Origin: Alphaproteobacteria bacterium
GTDB lineage: Bacteria; Myxococcota_A; UBA796; GCA-2862545
Assembly: GCA_020632925.1 (NCBI GenBank)
Contig: JACKER010000016.1
Location: forward strand, 62,001 to 126,000
Reading direction: 5' to 3'
Length of the DNA stretch: 64,000 nt
Part shown: piece by piece, positions 34,649 to 44,060 of the stretch
Layout of the letters: the number at the start of each line of letters is the position of its first letter
Position numbering within the stretch: the stretch's first letter is position 1
The notes under the pieces: generated by a model
Database searches by the model: none
The model's input: only the letters and a program-made list of their open reading frames with translations
What the model was told of the DNA's origin: nothing
Made by a program: the position numbers and the translations under genes

Positions 34649-36307
34649 GTGGCCAGCGACACCAACGACCGTGGGTCCGAGACCCAGAACGAGATCTCGA
34701 ACGGCAGCGCGGGCGGCGCACCCCGCGGCCAGGACAAGGGGCGTGAGCGCAAGCCCAAGGGTCCGCCGCGCGAGGTGATCGTGTCGACCACGGGCCGCGA
34801 GGTCCGGGTCGCGCTGGTCGAGAACGGTCGGCTCGCCGAGCTGCACATCGATCGCGGCGACGAGCGCGGGTTCGTGGGCAACGTGTACCTCGGGCGTGTG
34901 GTCCGCGTGCTGCCCGGCATGCAGGCCGCCTTCGTCGACATCGGGCTCGAGCGCGCCGCCTTCCTGTACGTGGGCGACATCTTCCAGGACTTCCTCCACA
35001 TGCACGAGGAGGGACCGGTCCCCGTCGACGACGAGGAGGAGCCGTCCGAGGGCAAGCCGCCCGCGAGCGAGGACAAGCCCCGCGCGAACGCCCGCGCCGG
35101 TCAGCCGCAGATCCAGGACCTCCTCAAGGAGGGCCAGGAGATCGTGGTCCAGGTCGCGAAGGACCCGATCGGGACCAAGGGCGCCCGGCTGACGACGCAC
35201 ATCGCGCTGCCCGGTCGCTTCCTCGTGTTCATGCCGACGGTCGAGCACGTCGGCATCTCCCGCCGCATCGACCGCGACAAGGAGCGGCGCCGGCTGCGGG
35301 ACTTCGTCGAGAAGCACCGCAAGAAGGGCATGGGGTACATCGTCCGCACGGTCTGCGAGGGCGCCCCGACCGAGGCGCTGCGCGCGGACATGCTGTTCCT
35401 CGAGCGCACCTGGCAGCGCATCCAGGACACCTGCAAGGGGAAGAAGGCGCCGTCGCTGCTGCACAGCGAGTACGGCCTCGTCCTGCGTGGCGTGCGCGAC
35501 GGCTTCGACAACAACGTCGAGCGCATGGTCATCGACGACAAGCGCACCTGGGAGGACGTGCGCTCCTTCATGGACGACTTCATGCCGTCCGCCAAGGAGC
35601 GGGTCCACCTGTACCGGGGGACCGAGCCCATCTTCGACGTGTACGGCGTCGAGCCCGAGGTCCAGCGCTCCATGGGGCGCAAGGTCTGGTTGAAGTCCGG
35701 GGGGTACCTCGTGATCGACCAGACCGAGGCGCTGATGGCGATCGACGTGAACTCCGGCAAGTACGTGGGTTCGTCGAGCCTCGAGGACACCACCCTCAAG
35801 ATCAACCTCGAGGCGGTGGACGAGATCGTCGCGCAGCTGCGCCTGCGGAACATCGGCGGCCTCATCATCATCGACTTCATCGACATGGACCGCGAGCAGA
35901 ACCGCGACAAGGTGTACCGCGCGCTCGAGGACGCCCTCAAGCACGACCGCGCTCGCACCAACGTCCTGCGGATCAGCGACCTCGGGCTCGTCGAGATGAC
36001 CCGCAAGCGCGTCCAGGAGGGCCTCGACCGGTACCTGCGCGAGTCCTGCCCGATCTGCGACGGCACCGGCCAGATCCGGAGCCACCACACGCTGGTCTAC
36101 GAGATCCTCCGCGAGGTGAAGCGGGAGACCGGCCGCAGCCAGGGCTCTCTGCCGATCTACGTGAACACCACCCCCGCGGTGGCCGAGCTGCTGTACGGCG
36201 AGCGCTTCCAGGATCTCGAGCAGATCGAGGCCCAGACCGGGCGCCGGATCGTGATCCGCGCGCTGGCCCACCTGCACCCGGAGCAGTTCGAGGTCTACGC
36301 GAGGTAG
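34649..36307 (+). CDS. rng: Ribonuclease E/G family endoribonuclease
   Basis: 552 residues from a GTG with GGAG seven bases upstream. A basic, low-complexity N-terminus (about 1-38) precedes the RNase E/G core: the S1 domain (YLGRVVRVLPGMQAAFVDIG), an acidic insertion (residues of about 125-150, rich in Glu/Asp/Pro) within it, the 5'-sensor region, and the DNase I-like catalytic domain with the metal-binding aspartates in AIDVNSGKYVG and IIIDFIDMD. The zinc-link cysteines are CPICDGTG. No extended C-terminal scaffold is present, so it is RNase G-like. The 230-bp region upstream shows nothing clear. The end overlaps the convergent gene by 13 bp. Confidence 0.94.
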   Translation: MASDTNDRGSETQNEISNGSAGGAPRGQDKGRERKPKGPPREVIVSTTGREVRVALVENGRLAELHIDRGDERGFVGNVYLGRVVRVLPGMQAAFVDIGLERAAFLYVGDIFQDFLHMHEEGPVPVDDEEEPSEGKPPASEDKPRANARAGQPQIQDLLKEGQEIVVQVAKDPIGTKGARLTTHIALPGRFLVFMPTVEHVGISRRIDRDKERRRLRDFVEKHRKKGMGYIVRTVCEGAPTEALRADMLFLERTWQRIQDTCKGKKAPSLLHSEYGLVLRGVRDGFDNNVERMVIDDKRTWEDVRSFMDDFMPSAKERVHLYRGTEPIFDVYGVEPEVQRSMGRKVWLKSGGYLVIDQTEALMAIDVNSGKYVGSSSLEDTTLKINLEAVDEIVAQLRLRNIGGLIIIDFIDMDREQNRDKVYRALEDALKHDRARTNVLRISDLGLVEMTRKRVQEGLDRYLRESCPICDGTGQIRSHHTLVYEILREVKRETGRSQGSLPIYVNTTPAVAELLYGERFQDLEQIEAQTGRRIVIRALAHLHPEQFEVYAR

Positions 36308-37392
36308 TCGGGGCGCGGCTCTCCGCGGGCGATGCCGCCGAGCAGGACGTCGACGAGCTGGAGCGTCCTCGAGTTGTCCTGTCGGTCGTAGGTCGCGAGC
36401 GCGTCGGTGTGTCGGTCGACGTTGCCGAGGAAGCTCGCGATCGCGTCGTCGTCGAGCTCGGGGACGGAGGCGCCGTACCCGAGGTGCGCGAGGTAGGCCC
36501 CGTTGAGCGCCTGCTCGGCCTGCTGCGCGAGGGGGACGGAGAGCAGCGGGACGCCCAGGTGGACGCACTCGCCCATCAACGTGAAGCCGCCGCCGGCGAT
36601 CGCCGCCCGGGCCGTGCGCAGGTCGTCCACGAAGCCCTGCTGCGAGAAGGGGCGCAGGTCGAGGTTGCCCTCCACCCCGGTTCGGCCGCTCCCGTAGACG
36701 CGGAAGGTCACGTCGGACTGCTTGCGCAGCGCTGGGAGCAGGGCGAGGACCGCGTCCGTGTGCTGGTAGACGAGCACGTGCTCGCCCGGCTCGCGGGCGG
36801 CGGCGAGGATCTCCGGACGCAGGATGGGTGGGACCAGCGTCGTCCGCTTCTTCCGGACCTCCGGGTAGAAAAAGGTCGTCACCAGGTAGTGCCACGCGCC
36901 GGGCAGCTTCACCTTGGTCGACATCCGCGCGATCCACGACGAGAAGCTCGGCTCGCCGACGACCGCAGAGTCGTGCTCGCAGCGGTCGAGGATCTGGATG
37001 TTGTCCAGGCTGATGACCGGCAGATCGAACGCGATCGCGTAGCTGTACGCCCAGGAGTCGTAGTCGCTGACGACGACGTCGGGTCGGATCGCCCGCGCCA
37101 CGTCGCGGATCACGCCGAGGTTGTGCTTCAGGGCCTCGGGTGCCGCCCCCAGGTTCTTCCAGAGTGACGCGCTCTTGTCGATCACGCCGTCGTGCTGGAC
37201 GAGCACGAGGCCCGCGATCTCGGTGGCCGCGAAGCGCGGGTCGTCGGCGAACTGGTCCCGCAGGAACGCGTACGCCTTGCCGCTCGCGACGGCGTGCACG
37301 CTGTGGCCGCCGCGGAGGAGGTGCTCGATGACCACGCGGCTACGGACCGCGTGACCCATGCCTTCGCCGACGACCCCGTAGAGGACCCTCAC
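36295..37392 (-). CDS. Glycosyltransferase of the MurG/UGT-like (GT-B) fold
   Basis: 365 residues from a GTG overlapping the upstream stop as GTGA. The N-terminal Rossmann-like domain opens VLYGVVGEGMGHAVRS, a glycine-rich loop typical of this group (as in the MJ1255-like family). The C-terminal half has the nucleotide-sugar-binding stretch AAIAGGGFTLMGECVHLGVPLLSVPL, with the acceptor/donor glutamate in GGFTLMGE. Probably transfers a sugar to a lipid or exported acceptor. It is co-translated with the lipoprotein at 37389-38846. Donor and acceptor are unknown. Confidence 0.85.
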   Translation of the reverse strand: MRVLYGVVGEGMGHAVRSRVVIEHLLRGGHSVHAVASGKAYAFLRDQFADDPRFAATEIAGLVLVQHDGVIDKSASLWKNLGAAPEALKHNLGVIRDVARAIRPDVVVSDYDSWAYSYAIAFDLPVISLDNIQILDRCEHDSAVVGEPSFSSWIARMSTKVKLPGAWHYLVTTFFYPEVRKKRTTLVPPILRPEILAAAREPGEHVLVYQHTDAVLALLPALRKQSDVTFRVYGSGRTGVEGNLDLRPFSQQGFVDDLRTARAAIAGGGFTLMGECVHLGVPLLSVPLAQQAEQALNGAYLAHLGYGASVPELDDDAIASFLGNVDRHTDALATYDRQDNSRTLQLVDVLLGGIARGEPRPDYLA

Positions 37393-38846
37393 CGGATCCA
37401 GACCGGGTAGGCGCGGGTCGAGGAGGAGCCCGGGAACCCGCCGCACCTGGCCTGCATCTCCCAGTCCGCGGTCGCGGTGTTGTCGCGGAAGGCGTAGACG
37501 TTGTCGCTGTTGGCGCAGGTGACGAGGGCGCCACCGTCCATCGGCTGGGCGCCGCCCTGGTTGAAGCAGGTCTCGCCCGTCGACCAGGAGTCGATCTCGG
37601 TGAGCCGGCCGTTGGCGAAGTCCATGGCCATCCGCAGGCCGCGCGCGGAGCCCCGGCTCCGGTTGTCGAACACCCAGAGCTCGTCGCCGTGGCGGCTCGC
37701 GTTGTGCTGACCGCGGTAGATCGTGCCCGAGGCCGGCTCGAGGTCCGGGTTGGGGAGGTCGCTGCCGCCGCCGGGAGCACCGTTCGCGTGCCACTGCATC
37801 TGCAGGAACGTGGGGCTGGCCGGATCGCCGTCGATGCCGATGATCGCGTTGTAGTTCAGCTCGGAGAGGATGACCTCGCCGCTCTCGGTGACGCTGATCC
37901 CGTTCACGTGCGTGTTGGCGATGTTGGGGAAGGCGTCGGTCAGCAGGAACTCGCCGACCTTGGTGGTGCCGTCGAACACCTCGAACCCACCCATCCGGTT
38001 CTGGGGGTTCTCGCCCAACAGGTACGTGTACTGGTGCCAGCGGTCGACGTCGTGGGTGAGCTTCAGGCGGAAGTCGGCCGTCGTGAGGTGGAGCAGCTCG
38101 TCGCCCGCGATGCTGACCTCCTGGACCTCGCTCTGCCCGGGGCTCATGGCGGAGTCCTTGACCGCGATCATGCTGTGATCGGCCGCCGACCAGCGCATCG
38201 CGTCCACGAACCCGTCGTAGACCGACGTGGGCTGGTACCACAGGATGTTGGCGTCGCCGTCCATCAGGACGAAGTACCCGCACTTCGTGTAGACCATGAC
38301 GGCGTCGGCGCCGAAGAACGTGCCGCTGTGCGTGATGTTGAGGTTGGGCGACCGCAGGTCGGGCGTGATCGGACCGGTCGTGACCTGCCCGACGATGCCG
38401 TCGCCCGCGTCCCAGTCGTACGTCGTGCTGCTCAGCAGCCCCCAGCCATAGAAGTGGTGGACCTGGGCGGGCGCGTCTGAGTGGAACTCCCGCGTCGCCG
38501 CGCCGGCGGCCGTGAAGGTCAGCGTCGCGTCGCCCACGTCGGACAGCTCGACGGTGCAGTCGAACACCTGCGGATGGAGCGTCTGCGTGCAGGTCGCGGA
38601 GACGGTGGTGGTGGGCAGCGGTGGGGTCCCCGTGTCGCCGGTGTGCGTGTCGGTGTCGGCGTCGGTGTCGGCGTCCGTGTCGCTGTCGGTGTCGGCGTCC
38701 GTGTCGCTGTCGGTGTCGGCGTCCGTGTCGCTGTCGGTGTCGGCGTCCGTGTCGACGTCGGTGTCGGCGTCGGACGGACCCGTGTCCTTGTCCGAGCCGC
38801 TGCAGGCGAGTAGCAGCGCGCACAGCGCGATCGAGAGGGGGCGCAT
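37389..38846 (-). CDS. Arylsulfotransferase-like lipoprotein with Asp-Thr/Ser repeat linker
   Basis: 485 residues. The signal ends in the lipobox ALLLAC. Residues 20-72 are an extended linker of alternating Asp with Thr/Ala/Ser (DADTDSDT units) that probably spaces the domain from the membrane. The remainder is beta-propeller-like and carries the histidine-containing motifs of the ASST/bacterial arylsulfotransferase family, such as KLTHDVDRWHQYTYLLGEN, NIANTHVNGISV and RGQHNASRHGDELWVFDN. These catalyse sulfate transfer between phenolic compounds; I have not verified the catalytic His. The neighbouring glycosyltransferase starts within its stop codon. Confidence 0.78.
   Translation of the reverse strand: MRPLSIALCALLLACSGSDKDTGPSDADTDVDTDADTDSDTDADTDSDTDADTDSDTDADTDADTDTHTGDTGTPPLPTTTVSATCTQTLHPQVFDCTVELSDVGDATLTFTAAGAATREFHSDAPAQVHHFYGWGLLSSTTYDWDAGDGIVGQVTTGPITPDLRSPNLNITHSGTFFGADAVMVYTKCGYFVLMDGDANILWYQPTSVYDGFVDAMRWSAADHSMIAVKDSAMSPGQSEVQEVSIAGDELLHLTTADFRLKLTHDVDRWHQYTYLLGENPQNRMGGFEVFDGTTKVGEFLLTDAFPNIANTHVNGISVTESGEVILSELNYNAIIGIDGDPASPTFLQMQWHANGAPGGGSDLPNPDLEPASGTIYRGQHNASRHGDELWVFDNRSRGSARGLRMAMDFANGRLTEIDSWSTGETCFNQGGAQPMDGGALVTCANSDNVYAFRDNTATADWEMQARCGGFPGSSSTRAYPVWIR
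38677..38748. repeat. Three perfect tandem copies of a 24-bp repeat
   Basis: The 24-bp unit beginning GTGTCGCTGTCG occurs at 38677, 38701 and 38725 without change, flanked by degenerate copies. On the minus strand it encodes DADTDSDT in the linker of the arylsulfotransferase-like lipoprotein. Identical tandem units are expected to change copy number by slippage, which would vary linker length in frame. Confidence 0.9.
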
Positions 38847-38949
38847 GAGGTCTCCGTGGCTGACCCCGAGTGTAGCTCCCCGGTTCGAAAAAAGGCGGTC
38901 AAGGCTTCGTGGGCACAGTAGAATGACGTGTCAGTCACTCGGGGGTCCC

Positions 38950-41900
38950 GTGGGAGCTCGCCGCATCGCCGTCGGTCTGGACGTGGGGAGCACCACGGTC
39001 AAGGCCGTCGTGTGCGACCCCGACTCGCTCGACATCCTCTGGTCGGACTATCGGCGGCACGAGACGCGCCAGCCCGAGATGGTGCTCGAGTTCCTCGTCC
39101 GCATCGGCCAGGCCTTCCCGGACGCGACCTTCGAGGTCTTCGTCACCGGGTCCGGGAGCGGTCCGCTGGCCGAGCCCGTCGGCGCCCGCTTCGTGCAGGA
39201 GGTCAACGCGGTCACGCTCGCCGTCGAGCACCTCCACCCCGAGGTCGGCTCGGTCATCGAGCTCGGCGGGCAGGACGCGAAGATCATCCTGTTCCGCGAG
39301 CAGACCGACGAGTCCGGCGGGAAGTCCGCGTTCACGTCGATGAACGACAAGTGCGCGTCGGGGACGGGCGCGACCATCGACAAGTGCCTCGTGAAGGCCG
39401 GCTTCCCCGCCGATCAGCTCGGGAACCTCGCGTTCGACCCCGAGCGCCTGCACCACGTCGCGGCGAAGTGCGGGGTGTTCGCCGAGACCGACATCGTGAA
39501 CCTGGTGAAGTCGGGCATCCCGGCGGACGAGATCCTCAACTCGCTCGCGGACGCCATCGTCCACCAGAACCTGTCCGTGCTGACCCGCGGCAACACGCTG
39601 CGGCACGAGGTCCTGCTCCTCGGCGGCCCCAACACGTACCTGCCGTTCCTCGTGCAGTGCTGGCGGCTGCGCATCCCGGAGACCTGGGAGGCGAGGGGAT
39701 ACGCGTACCCGAAGGACCGCCCGGTCGAAGAGCTGATCCGCGTCCCCGAGAACGCCCAGTACTACGCGGCGCTCGGCGCGGTCGTGTTCGGCCTGCGCGA
39801 CCGGGTGGCGACGGTGGCCTACCGCGGGGTCCAGCCGCTCAAGGACTACCTCGTGAACGGCCGCAAGGAGCGGCTCGGGGCCTCCGCGGGCGCGCCGCTC
39901 GTGTCCTCCCGCGAGGAGCTCGACGCCTTCCTCGAGACGTACACGCTGCCCGAGTTCGTGGCTCCGCCGATCGCCAGGGGTTCCGTCGTGCGCGGTGTCA
40001 TCGGGCTCGACGGCGGCTCGACCTCCTCGAAGGCGGTGCTCGTCGACCACGAGGGCGAGATCCTCGCGAAGGCGTACACACTGTCCAAGGGCAACCCGAT
40101 CCAGGACACGAAGGAGCTCCTCGCCGAGCTGCGCGATCACGTGGCGGGGCAGGGGGCCGAGCTCGTCGTCGAGGGCTTCGGCTGCACGGGGTACGCGGCG
40201 AAGGTGCTCGACGAGTCCCTGTGCGCGGACGCGGCCATCGTCGAGACCGTGGCGCACATGATGTCCGCGGTGCGCTTCGTGCCAGATGCCGACGTCGTCT
40301 GCGACATCGGCGGGCAGGACATCAAGGTCCTGTTCCTGCGCGAGGGCAAGCACGGGCGGGACGTGAAGGACTTCCGCCTGTCGAACCAGTGCAGCGCGGG
40401 CAACGGCACGCTCCTGCAGGCGATGGCGGACCAGTTCGGGGTGCCGCTCCAGCAGTACGCGGACGCCGCCTTCGAGGCCGAGCTCGCGCCGAAGTTCAGC
40501 TACGGCTGCGCCGTGTTCCTGGACGCGGACCGCGTGAACTTCCAGAAGGAGGGCTTCCAGCGGGCGGAGATGCTGGCCGGTCTCGCCCAGGTGCTCCCGA
40601 AGAACGTCTGGCAGTACGTCGTGCAGGTCCCGCGGCTCGCGGAGTTCGGCCGCGTCTTCGTCCTGCAGGGCGGCACGCAGCGCAACCTCGCCGCGGTCAA
40701 GGCCCAGGTGGACTACATCGCGTCCCGGGTCCCCGACGCGCGCATCGTGGTCCACCCGCACACCGGGGAGGCTGGCGCCATCGGGGCGGCGATGGAGGCC
40801 CTGCGCGTCGTGAAGCGCGAGGGGAAGAGCCGGTTCGTGGGGCTCGATCAGGCGATCGGCCTGGCGTACACGACGACCACCGACGAGTCCACCACCTGCC
40901 ACTTCTGCCCGAACGAGTGCACGCGGACCTTCATCGACACGCGCACGCCCGACGGTCGCACCAGCCGGTACATCTCCGGCTTCTCCTGCGAGAAGGGCAC
41001 GGTCGAGAGCAAGGACGCGCTGATCGCCCTGCAGAAGGACCGCAACCGCACGCGCAAGCAGTTCCCGAACCTCGTCGAGGACGAGGGCAAGCTCGCGTTC
41101 ACCCACTTCCACGAGCCGCGCCCGCTGCCGCTCGCCGGGTCGAACAAGGACGACGTGCAGGTCACGCGCCTGTCGCTGCGCCGCGTCGCCCGCCGGGCCT
41201 TCCGCCGTGGCTTCCAGCGGTCGCACGCCGACCTGTCGCAGGTGCGCATCGGCATCCCGCGCGTGCTGAACCTGTGGACCGTGGGCCCGTTCTTCCGGTC
41301 CTACTTCGAGGCGCTCGGCATCCCGCGGCAGAACGTCGTGTTCTCCTCCGAGACCGACGAGGACATGTGGCACGCGGGCGGGCGGTACGGCTCGATCGAC
41401 CCCTGCTTCCCGAGCAAGGTCATCCAGGCGCACGTCCACGAGCTGCTCTTCGTGGCGCACACCGACCCGATGAAGCGCCGCGGGCCGCTGGACTACCTGT
41501 TCTACCCCTGCCTGACGCACATCCCGAGCTGGCTCGGCGAGACGATGGACACGGCGTCCTGCCCGATCGTCGCCGGCTCCCCGAACGTGACCCGGGCGGC
41601 CTTCACGAAGGAGGTCGACTTCTTCGCGCGCGCCGGCATCGAGTACCTCGACCCCGCGCTCACGTTCACCGAGCCCAACCTGCTGAAGCGCGCGCTGTTC
41701 GAGGTCTGGGGGCCGCGGCTCGGCGTGACCGAGGACGAGTCGGACTTCGCGGTCGACGAGGGCTTCGCCGCGCTGAAGGGGTTCGACGACCGCCTCCAGG
41801 CGCGCGGGCGGGCCATCCTGGACCAGGTGGAGGCCGAGAACCGCGTCGCCGTCCTGCTCCTCGGCCGCCCGTACCACCACGACCCCGGCCTGCACCACCA

Positions 41901-42399
41901 GATCCCCGACGAGCTCCAGGTGCGCGGGTACCCGATCCTCACCATCCGCTCGCTGCCGCGCGACCCGGCGTACACGAAGCGCTTCTTCGGCGACGACGAC
42001 CCGATGGACATCCGCGACGTGTGGCCCGAGAACTACTCGGCGAACAGCTCGCAGAAGGTGTGGGCCGCGCGCTACGCCGCCCGCCACCCGCACCTCGCGG
42101 TGCTGGACCTGTCGTCCTTCAAGTGCGGCCACGACGCGCCGACCTACGGCATCATCGACCGGATCCTGGGGGCGGCCAAGGTGCCGTACGCCGCCCTGCA
42201 CGATCTGGACGCCAACAAGCCCGGGGGCTCGATCCTGATCCGGGTCGAGACCTTCGTCCACAAGCTGAAGCTGGTCGAGGAGGAGCTCGCGGACCGCGCG
42301 AGCGCGAAGGTGGAGCTGGCCCGCCGCGTCGCCGACGAGCGCGCCCGCCTCCGCGACCGCATCCTCGCTCGCCGAGAGGAGACCGCCGATGTCCGATGA
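38950..42399 (+). CDS. Giant ATP-dependent Fe-S activase (two BcrAD/BadFG domains) fused to a DUF2229/dehydratase-type region
   Basis: 1149 residues. The GTG at 38950 has GGGGG four bases upstream; an ATG at 38923 lies inside a possible -10 (TAGAAT, 38919-38924) and is less likely. Two actin-fold ATPase domains occur: the first begins IAVGLDVGSTTVKAVV and has the cluster cysteines C135 (NDKCASGTG) and C174 (AAKCGVF); the second begins GVIGLDGGSTSSKAVL. The third part has many cysteines (CHFCPNEC, GFSCEKG, DPCFPSK, YPCLTHIPS, SSFKCGHD) as in 2-hydroxyacyl-CoA dehydratase-related reductases. It should use ATP to push low-potential electrons. Partner gene overlaps by 11 bp. Confidence 0.9.
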   Translation: MGARRIAVGLDVGSTTVKAVVCDPDSLDILWSDYRRHETRQPEMVLEFLVRIGQAFPDATFEVFVTGSGSGPLAEPVGARFVQEVNAVTLAVEHLHPEVGSVIELGGQDAKIILFREQTDESGGKSAFTSMNDKCASGTGATIDKCLVKAGFPADQLGNLAFDPERLHHVAAKCGVFAETDIVNLVKSGIPADEILNSLADAIVHQNLSVLTRGNTLRHEVLLLGGPNTYLPFLVQCWRLRIPETWEARGYAYPKDRPVEELIRVPENAQYYAALGAVVFGLRDRVATVAYRGVQPLKDYLVNGRKERLGASAGAPLVSSREELDAFLETYTLPEFVAPPIARGSVVRGVIGLDGGSTSSKAVLVDHEGEILAKAYTLSKGNPIQDTKELLAELRDHVAGQGAELVVEGFGCTGYAAKVLDESLCADAAIVETVAHMMSAVRFVPDADVVCDIGGQDIKVLFLREGKHGRDVKDFRLSNQCSAGNGTLLQAMADQFGVPLQQYADAAFEAELAPKFSYGCAVFLDADRVNFQKEGFQRAEMLAGLAQVLPKNVWQYVVQVPRLAEFGRVFVLQGGTQRNLAAVKAQVDYIASRVPDARIVVHPHTGEAGAIGAAMEALRVVKREGKSRFVGLDQAIGLAYTTTTDESTTCHFCPNECTRTFIDTRTPDGRTSRYISGFSCEKGTVESKDALIALQKDRNRTRKQFPNLVEDEGKLAFTHFHEPRPLPLAGSNKDDVQVTRLSLRRVARRAFRRGFQRSHADLSQVRIGIPRVLNLWTVGPFFRSYFEALGIPRQNVVFSSETDEDMWHAGGRYGSIDPCFPSKVIQAHVHELLFVAHTDPMKRRGPLDYLFYPCLTHIPSWLGETMDTASCPIVAGSPNVTRAAFTKEVDFFARAGIEYLDPALTFTEPNLLKRALFEVWGPRLGVTEDESDFAVDEGFAALKGFDDRLQARGRAILDQVEAENRVAVLLLGRPYHHDPGLHHQIPDELQVRGYPILTIRSLPRDPAYTKRFFGDDDPMDIRDVWPENYSANSSQKVWAARYAARHPHLAVLDLSSFKCGHDAPTYGIIDRILGAAKVPYAALHDLDANKPGGSILIRVETFVHKLKLVEEELADRASAKVELARRVADERARLRDRILARREETADVR

Positions 42400-43990
42400 G
42401 CGCTTCGACTTCGAGCCCGAGCCCGAGCTGACGCCCGAAGAGGAGGCCGAGCTCGAGGCCGAGCTGCGGTCCTTCTCCGTGTCCGAGGCTGCCCGCCTGG
42501 GCCTCGGCGAGCGCGTCCAGCACGAGCTCCCTCCCGCGAAGGGCTTCTGGTCCGACGAGGTGGCGCACACGACCATCCTGGTCAGCGGCCTGTCGCTCGC
42601 GCACGACCACCTCGTGACCGCCGCGCTCGCGGGCATCGGGTACAACGTGCTCACGCTCGACGTGCCCGACGTGGCCTCGCTCCAGCTCGGCAAGGAGTTC
42701 GGCAACCGCGGCCAGTGCAGCCCGACCTACTTCACGGTCGGCAACCTCGTGAAGCACCTCATCCACCTGCGCGACGTGGAGGGGCTGTCCACGCAGCACA
42801 TCGTGGACCACTACCTCTTCCTGACCGCGGGTGGCTGCGGCCCCTGCCGGTTCGGGATGTACGTCACGGAGTACCGCAAGGCGCTGCGCGACGCGGGCTT
42901 CGACGGCTTCCGCGTGATGACCTTCCAGATGGCGGGCGGCATCCAGCAGGCCACGGGCAAGGAGCTCGGCCTCAAGATCGACGCGCGGTTCGCCTGGCAG
43001 GTCGTGCGCTCGCTCATCGCGGGCGACGTGCTGAACCTGATGGCGTACCGCATCCGCCCCTACGAGGTGGTCGAGGGCAGCACGAACGCCGCGGTCGAGC
43101 GCTGCAAGGTGCTGCTGGCCGACGCCTTCCGGAAGAACAGCAGCCCGTCGGTGGCGCTGCTCCGTTGCCGCCGGATCCTGCGCGCCATCGAGGTCGACCG
43201 CACGCGCCCCAAGCCGGTGGTCTCGCTGATCGGCGAGTTCTGGGCGATGACGACGGAAGGGGACGGCAACTACCACATGCAGGCCTTCCTCGAGCAGGAG
43301 GGGGCCGAGGTCGACATCCAGGGCGTCACGAACTGGCTGCTCTTCCTGATCTGGGAGGCGGGCTACGACACGCGCCGCCGCATGGAGCTGCGCGAGGACG
43401 ACAGCGCCCGCAAGGGGCTCGCCGGCAAGGACCCCACGAAGAAGCTGTGGAGCCTCGAGGCGGGCTACTGGGCGCTGCGCGGCGTGTTCACGACCTACGC
43501 GACGCTCATCGGCCTGCACGGCTACCACCTGCCCGACATGCAGCAGATCGCGGACCTCGCGCGCCAGCACTACAGCAACGACGTGCGCGGCGGCGAGGGC
43601 CACATGGAGGTGGGCAAGCTCATCCACTTCGTCGTGGACGAGGTCAACCACATGACCGTCTCCGTGAAGCCCTTCGGCTGCATGCCGTCCTCGGGCGTGT
43701 CCGACGGCGTGCAGACGCTGGTGCAGGCGAAGTGGCCGCAGACGCTCTTCGTCCCCATCGAGACCACGGGCGACCAGCAGGTCAACGCGCACAGCCGCGT
43801 CCAGATGGTGCTGTTCAAGGCCCGCGAGCGCGCCCGCGCCGAGTTCGACGAGGCCCTCGCGGCCACCGGGCTGTCGGAGGAGGGCTTCCGCGCGCGCCTG
43901 GCGAAGAGTCGCTTCGGGAAGCACACGCTGTGGCGCCCGAAGCACCGCAAGGCGGGGACCGCGGCGAACCTGGTGTACGCCCTCGGCTAG
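42389..43990 (+). CDS. 2-hydroxyacyl-CoA dehydratase-like (COG3581-type) partner subunit
   Basis: 533 residues overlapping the activase gene by 11 bp. An acidic N-terminus (FEPEPELTPEEEAELEAEL) leads into a domain with conserved Cys motifs in GNRGQCSPTYF, TAGGCGPCRFGMY, and PFGCMPSSGVSD near the C-terminus, together with LLRCRRILR and ERCKVLL. These are typical of the subunit that binds an Fe-S cluster, of the [4Fe-4S] or double-cubane kind, in this superfamily. With the upstream gene it should form an ATP-driven reductase; the substrate is unknown. Immediately after its TAG begins a hexanucleotide repeat. Confidence 0.88.
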   Translation: MSDERFDFEPEPELTPEEEAELEAELRSFSVSEAARLGLGERVQHELPPAKGFWSDEVAHTTILVSGLSLAHDHLVTAALAGIGYNVLTLDVPDVASLQLGKEFGNRGQCSPTYFTVGNLVKHLIHLRDVEGLSTQHIVDHYLFLTAGGCGPCRFGMYVTEYRKALRDAGFDGFRVMTFQMAGGIQQATGKELGLKIDARFAWQVVRSLIAGDVLNLMAYRIRPYEVVEGSTNAAVERCKVLLADAFRKNSSPSVALLRCRRILRAIEVDRTRPKPVVSLIGEFWAMTTEGDGNYHMQAFLEQEGAEVDIQGVTNWLLFLIWEAGYDTRRRMELREDDSARKGLAGKDPTKKLWSLEAGYWALRGVFTTYATLIGLHGYHLPDMQQIADLARQHYSNDVRGGEGHMEVGKLIHFVVDEVNHMTVSVKPFGCMPSSGVSDGVQTLVQAKWPQTLFVPIETTGDQQVNAHSRVQMVLFKARERARAEFDEALAATGLSEEGFRARLAKSRFGKHTLWRPKHRKAGTAANLVYALG

Positions 43991-44050
43991 CTCCCGCTCC
44001 CGCTCCCGCTCCCGCGCCCGCTCCCGCTCCCGCTCCCGCTCCCGCTCCCG
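43991..44050. repeat. Hexanucleotide microsatellite (CTCCCG)10
   Basis: Ten consecutive hexamers, nine CTCCCG and one CGCCCG (the fifth), start at the first base after the TAG of the dehydratase-like gene. It is a pure simple repeat in untranslated DNA. Confidence 0.95.
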
Positions 44051-44060
44051 AATCGACGTC

